Positions 6,241-8,042 of a stretch of 8,042 nt of DNA are shown here, piece by piece. The notes under the pieces are model-generated. The model had not been told where the DNA came from and did no database searches. It worked only from the letters and a program-made list of their open reading frames with translations. Each line of letters opens with the position of its first letter. Position 1 is the first letter of the stretch. The DNA is from Streptosporangiaceae bacterium. Its GTDB lineage: Bacteria; Actinomycetota; Actinomycetes; Streptosporangiales; Streptosporangiaceae. The position numbers and the translations under genes were made by a program. Location of the stretch: positions 1 to 8,042 of the forward strand of contig JASIGS010000566.1 of the NCBI GenBank assembly GCA_030052355.1, in the 5' to 3' direction.

Positions 6241-6747
6241 ATGAAGTTCGAGGAGTTCGCCGAGAGGCAGCTGCCTGCTTTGCTCGCTTTCGCCACCGCG
6301 CTGACCGACCAGCCTGCTCTCGCCGACGACCTTGCCCAGGAAGTGCTGATCCGCGCGAACGACAGGTGGGACCGGATCGGCGGCCTGGACCGCCCGGACC
6401 TGTACGTCCGGAAGATGATGCTGAACGAATACCTTTCCTGGCGGCGCCGGTCCTGGCGGCTGATCCCAGTCGGCGACGCCGTGGCGGCACGAGATAACGC
6501 GCCTGACCACGCCGCCGACATTGCCGAGCATCAGGCCATGCTCACCGAGATCGGCAAGCTTTCAAGGCGGCAGCGCGCCGTGGTCGTGCTCCGCTACTAC
6601 GAGGACCGCACCGACCAGGAGATCGCTGAGCTGCTCGGCTGCACGCCGAGCACTGTAAGGGCGCACGCGTCCCGCGCGCTGGCAGCACTCCGCGTCGAAC
6701 TGCGGCCGAGGCCGCCACATCTGGCGCACACGCGGGGAGAAACCTGA
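6241..6747 (+). CDS. ECF sigma factor, SigE-like, class A (unit 4)
   Basis: A 168-residue group-4 sigma factor, aligning without gaps over its full length with the sigma at 533 (about 110 of 168 residues identical by hand count). Region 2 includes [15 protein letters not shown] (30-44) and YVRKMMLNEYLSWRRR (55-70). Region 4 includes [17 protein letters not shown] (108-124) and the helix-turn-helix QEIAELLGCTPSTVR (126-140). Differences concentrate in the linker (80-106) and the C-terminal tail (156-168), with several in the N-terminal 30 residues. The ATG at 6241 is supported by GGAGG at 6231-6235 and equal length to its paralog; an in-frame ATG at 6202 would add 13 non-conserved residues. 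The stop overlaps the next ATG by one base (TGATG), as in unit 1. Confidence 0.93.
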   Translation: MKFEEFAERQLPALLAFATALTDQPALADDLAQEVLIRANDRWDRIGGLDRPDLYVRKMMLNEYLSWRRRSWRLIPVGDAVAARDNAPDHAADIAEHQAMLTEIGKLSRRQRAVVVLRYYEDRTDQEIAELLGCTPSTVRAHASRALAALRVELRPRPPHLAHTRGET

Positions 6748-8042
6748 TGCCGAACGAAGAAGACATCCGCGCGGCCCTCCGCGCCCGCGCCGGCCAGGCC
6801 CACGACGCGCAGGACGTGCTGACCGCGATAACGGAACGACGAGCTCCCCAGCCTTCCGCCGCGAGCGGCGGAAGGCGGCCTGCCCTCAGGAACTCCCGTC
6901 GCTGGCCGGTTCCGGGCCGCCGCAGGGCTCGTGTCCTGCTAGCCCCGGCAGCGGCAACAGCCGCCGTCGTCGCGGTCATCCTCGTCTCTGTCGTGGTCTG
7001 GGGCAGACCGAGCGGCCAGGGCCCGACGGCCGGTTCTCACGTCAGCCTCCGCAGCGCACCGCGGTACTACGTGGCGCTCCTGCCGGCCGGACCGCTCCAC
7101 CGCATAGGCCGGACACGGGTTCAGTTCGATGACGCCGTCGTCCGCGACACGCTGACGGGCTCGACGCTCGCCACCATTCACGTGCCCAAGCCGTTCGACA
7201 TTTTCGACTCCGTCACCGGTGCGGGCGACGATCGGACGTTCGTGCTAGCCGCGTCGGTAGAGACGTTCAATCCCGCGCCCGTGAAGTTCTTCCTAGCCCG
7301 ATTCGACCCGACCACCGATGCCGTCACGCTGACAGCGCCGCACGTTCCCGAGCTAGCGCCGCGCGAGTCGCTGATGGGGATGGCACTGTCTCCGGCCGGG
7401 ACCGAGCTCGCGGTTGCCGTCCTGCCTGACAGATACGTTCGCAGGAGCGTGGGCCGAGTCAGCGTGTACTCGCTCACCAACGGCGCCGTGCGTTCATGGC
7501 AAAGCTACGGCGAGATCGGCATGGACCCGAGCGGCTCTTGGTCACGCCGCGGGACGCTGGCCTTCAACTGGGATTCAGGTGGCTACGTGGTGCGTGGACA
7601 GGTTCAGAATTCCCCCGCTGACGGTGTCTACTTGCTCAACGTCGCCTCGGCCGGCGGGAGCCTACTCGCCCACAGCCGGCAAGTCGTTCGAGCACCGAGA
7701 ACGATTAGCCCCTTGAACGGCTTCGACTACACGTCTGCCGTACTGATCCCCGACGGCAATAAGGTCATCGTGCCGGTGGGCCGCTTCTTGGATATCGGGA
7801 GTGGCGCGAGCCAGAAGGCGGAGTACGCATTCGAAGAATTCTCCGTACCAAGAGGACGGCTGATCCGCACTCTCGACAGGACCCACAGCGCGGCACTCGG
7901 AGGTAACTCGGTGGAGTGGACGAGTCCGGCTGGCGGCGTGCTCGTCGTGGAGGCGCCGGAGAAGCCGGGTGGCAAGATCGTCCTCGGCGTGCTCAGCGGC
8001 AGGAGGTTCGTCCCGATTCCCGGAGCACCACCGGAAGCGATA
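6747..8042 (+). CDS. Membrane-anchored propeller-like protein, probable anti-sigma/sensor (unit 4, 3' end missing)
   Basis: 432 codons are open to the window edge with no stop. By comparison with its paralogs only about 5-15 residues are missing: the last visible residues, FVPIPGAPPEAI, match the sequence just before the end of units 1 and 2. The class-A N-terminus is MPNEEDIRAALRARAGQ with VLTAI at 24-28, followed by an Arg/Pro-rich linker about 20 residues longer than in unit 1. The transmembrane helix spans about 62-85. Outer-domain motifs are RDTLTGSTLATIHVPKPF (133-150), DDRTFVLAAS (161-170), LSPAGTELAVAV (214-225), GRVSVYSLTNGAVRSWQ (236-252), GTLAFNW (269-275), FEEFSVPRGRLIRTLD (362-377) and VEWTSPAGGVLVVEAP (389-404). 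A few residues present in the blade before GTLAFNW in units 1 and 3 are missing here (around 255-265). There are no cysteines. GGGGAGA at 6734-6740 is the ribosome site. Confidence 0.85.
   Translation, partial: MPNEEDIRAALRARAGQAHDAQDVLTAITERRAPQPSAASGGRRPALRNSRRWPVPGRRRARVLLAPAAATAAVVAVILVSVVVWGRPSGQGPTAGSHVSLRSAPRYYVALLPAGPLHRIGRTRVQFDDAVVRDTLTGSTLATIHVPKPFDIFDSVTGAGDDRTFVLAASVETFNPAPVKFFLARFDPTTDAVTLTAPHVPELAPRESLMGMALSPAGTELAVAVLPDRYVRRSVGRVSVYSLTNGAVRSWQSYGEIGMDPSGSWSRRGTLAFNWDSGGYVVRGQVQNSPADGVYLLNVASAGGSLLAHSRQVVRAPRTISPLNGFDYTSAVLIPDGNKVIVPVGRFLDIGSGASQKAEYAFEEFSVPRGRLIRTLDRTHSAALGGNSVEWTSPAGGVLVVEAPEKPGGKIVLGVLSGRRFVPIPGAPPEAI
6851..6876. repeat. Near-perfect palindrome inside the unit 4 sensor gene
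   Basis: GCCTTCCGCCGC (6851-6862) is followed by GA and then its exact reverse complement (6865-6876). It can fold into an 11-bp GC-rich stem with a 4-base loop. It lies about 104 bases after the start codon, in codons for the extra linker before the membrane helix that the paralogs lack. No T-run follows. Confidence 0.75.

Noticed and set aside
1..8042. Mobile element or phage origin of the array
   Set aside because: No transposase, integrase, terminal inverted repeats, tRNA or attachment site is visible; repetition is explained by paralogous genes.

Overview
The window looks like high-GC actinobacterial chromosome. GC is strongly favoured at third codon positions, GTG starts occur, stop and start codons overlap tightly, and the minimal sigma factors resemble the SigE-type group-4 sigma factors common in Streptomyces and its relatives. 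I cannot assign a genus. No rRNA, tRNA, CRISPR array, transposase or phage gene is visible.

Layout. At the left edge (1-344, minus strand) lies the start of ppdK, encoding pyruvate phosphate dikinase. A 188-bp divergent gap follows. From 533 to the right edge, everything on the plus strand is an array of four two-gene units. Each unit is a small ECF-type sigma factor gene whose stop codon overlaps the start of a gene for a single-pass membrane protein. That protein has a short cytosolic N-terminus, one transmembrane helix and a roughly 330-residue extracytoplasmic beta-propeller-like domain. The units are: 1 (533-1039 sigma, 1039-2364 sensor), 2 (2480-3001, 2998-4245), 3 (4324-4857, 4854-6092) and 4 (6241-6747, 6747-8042, cut by the window end a few codons short of its expected stop).

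The sigma factors fall into two classes arranged A-B-B-A. Sigmas 1 and 4 (class A) are both 168 residues and about 65% identical by my hand count. Sigmas 2 and 3 (class B) are 173 and 177 residues. The first 25-30 residues of each membrane protein follow the sigma class, and so does the junction (TGATG for A, ATGA for B). The outer domain does not: sensor 3 has a class-B N-terminus and an outer domain like sensors 1 and 4. This suggests a modular family of co-transcribed anti-sigma/sensor proteins whose sigma-docking tail co-evolves with its partner while the outer domain is swapped or diverges.

Proposed working model (inference): each propeller protein holds its sigma factor at the membrane until an external signal acts on the outer domain. 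The freed sigma then transcribes its own unit and other targets. Having four related pairs side by side would give parallel, insulated channels. The membrane proteins lack the zinc anti-sigma signature, so if they are anti-sigma factors they are not of the common ZAS type.
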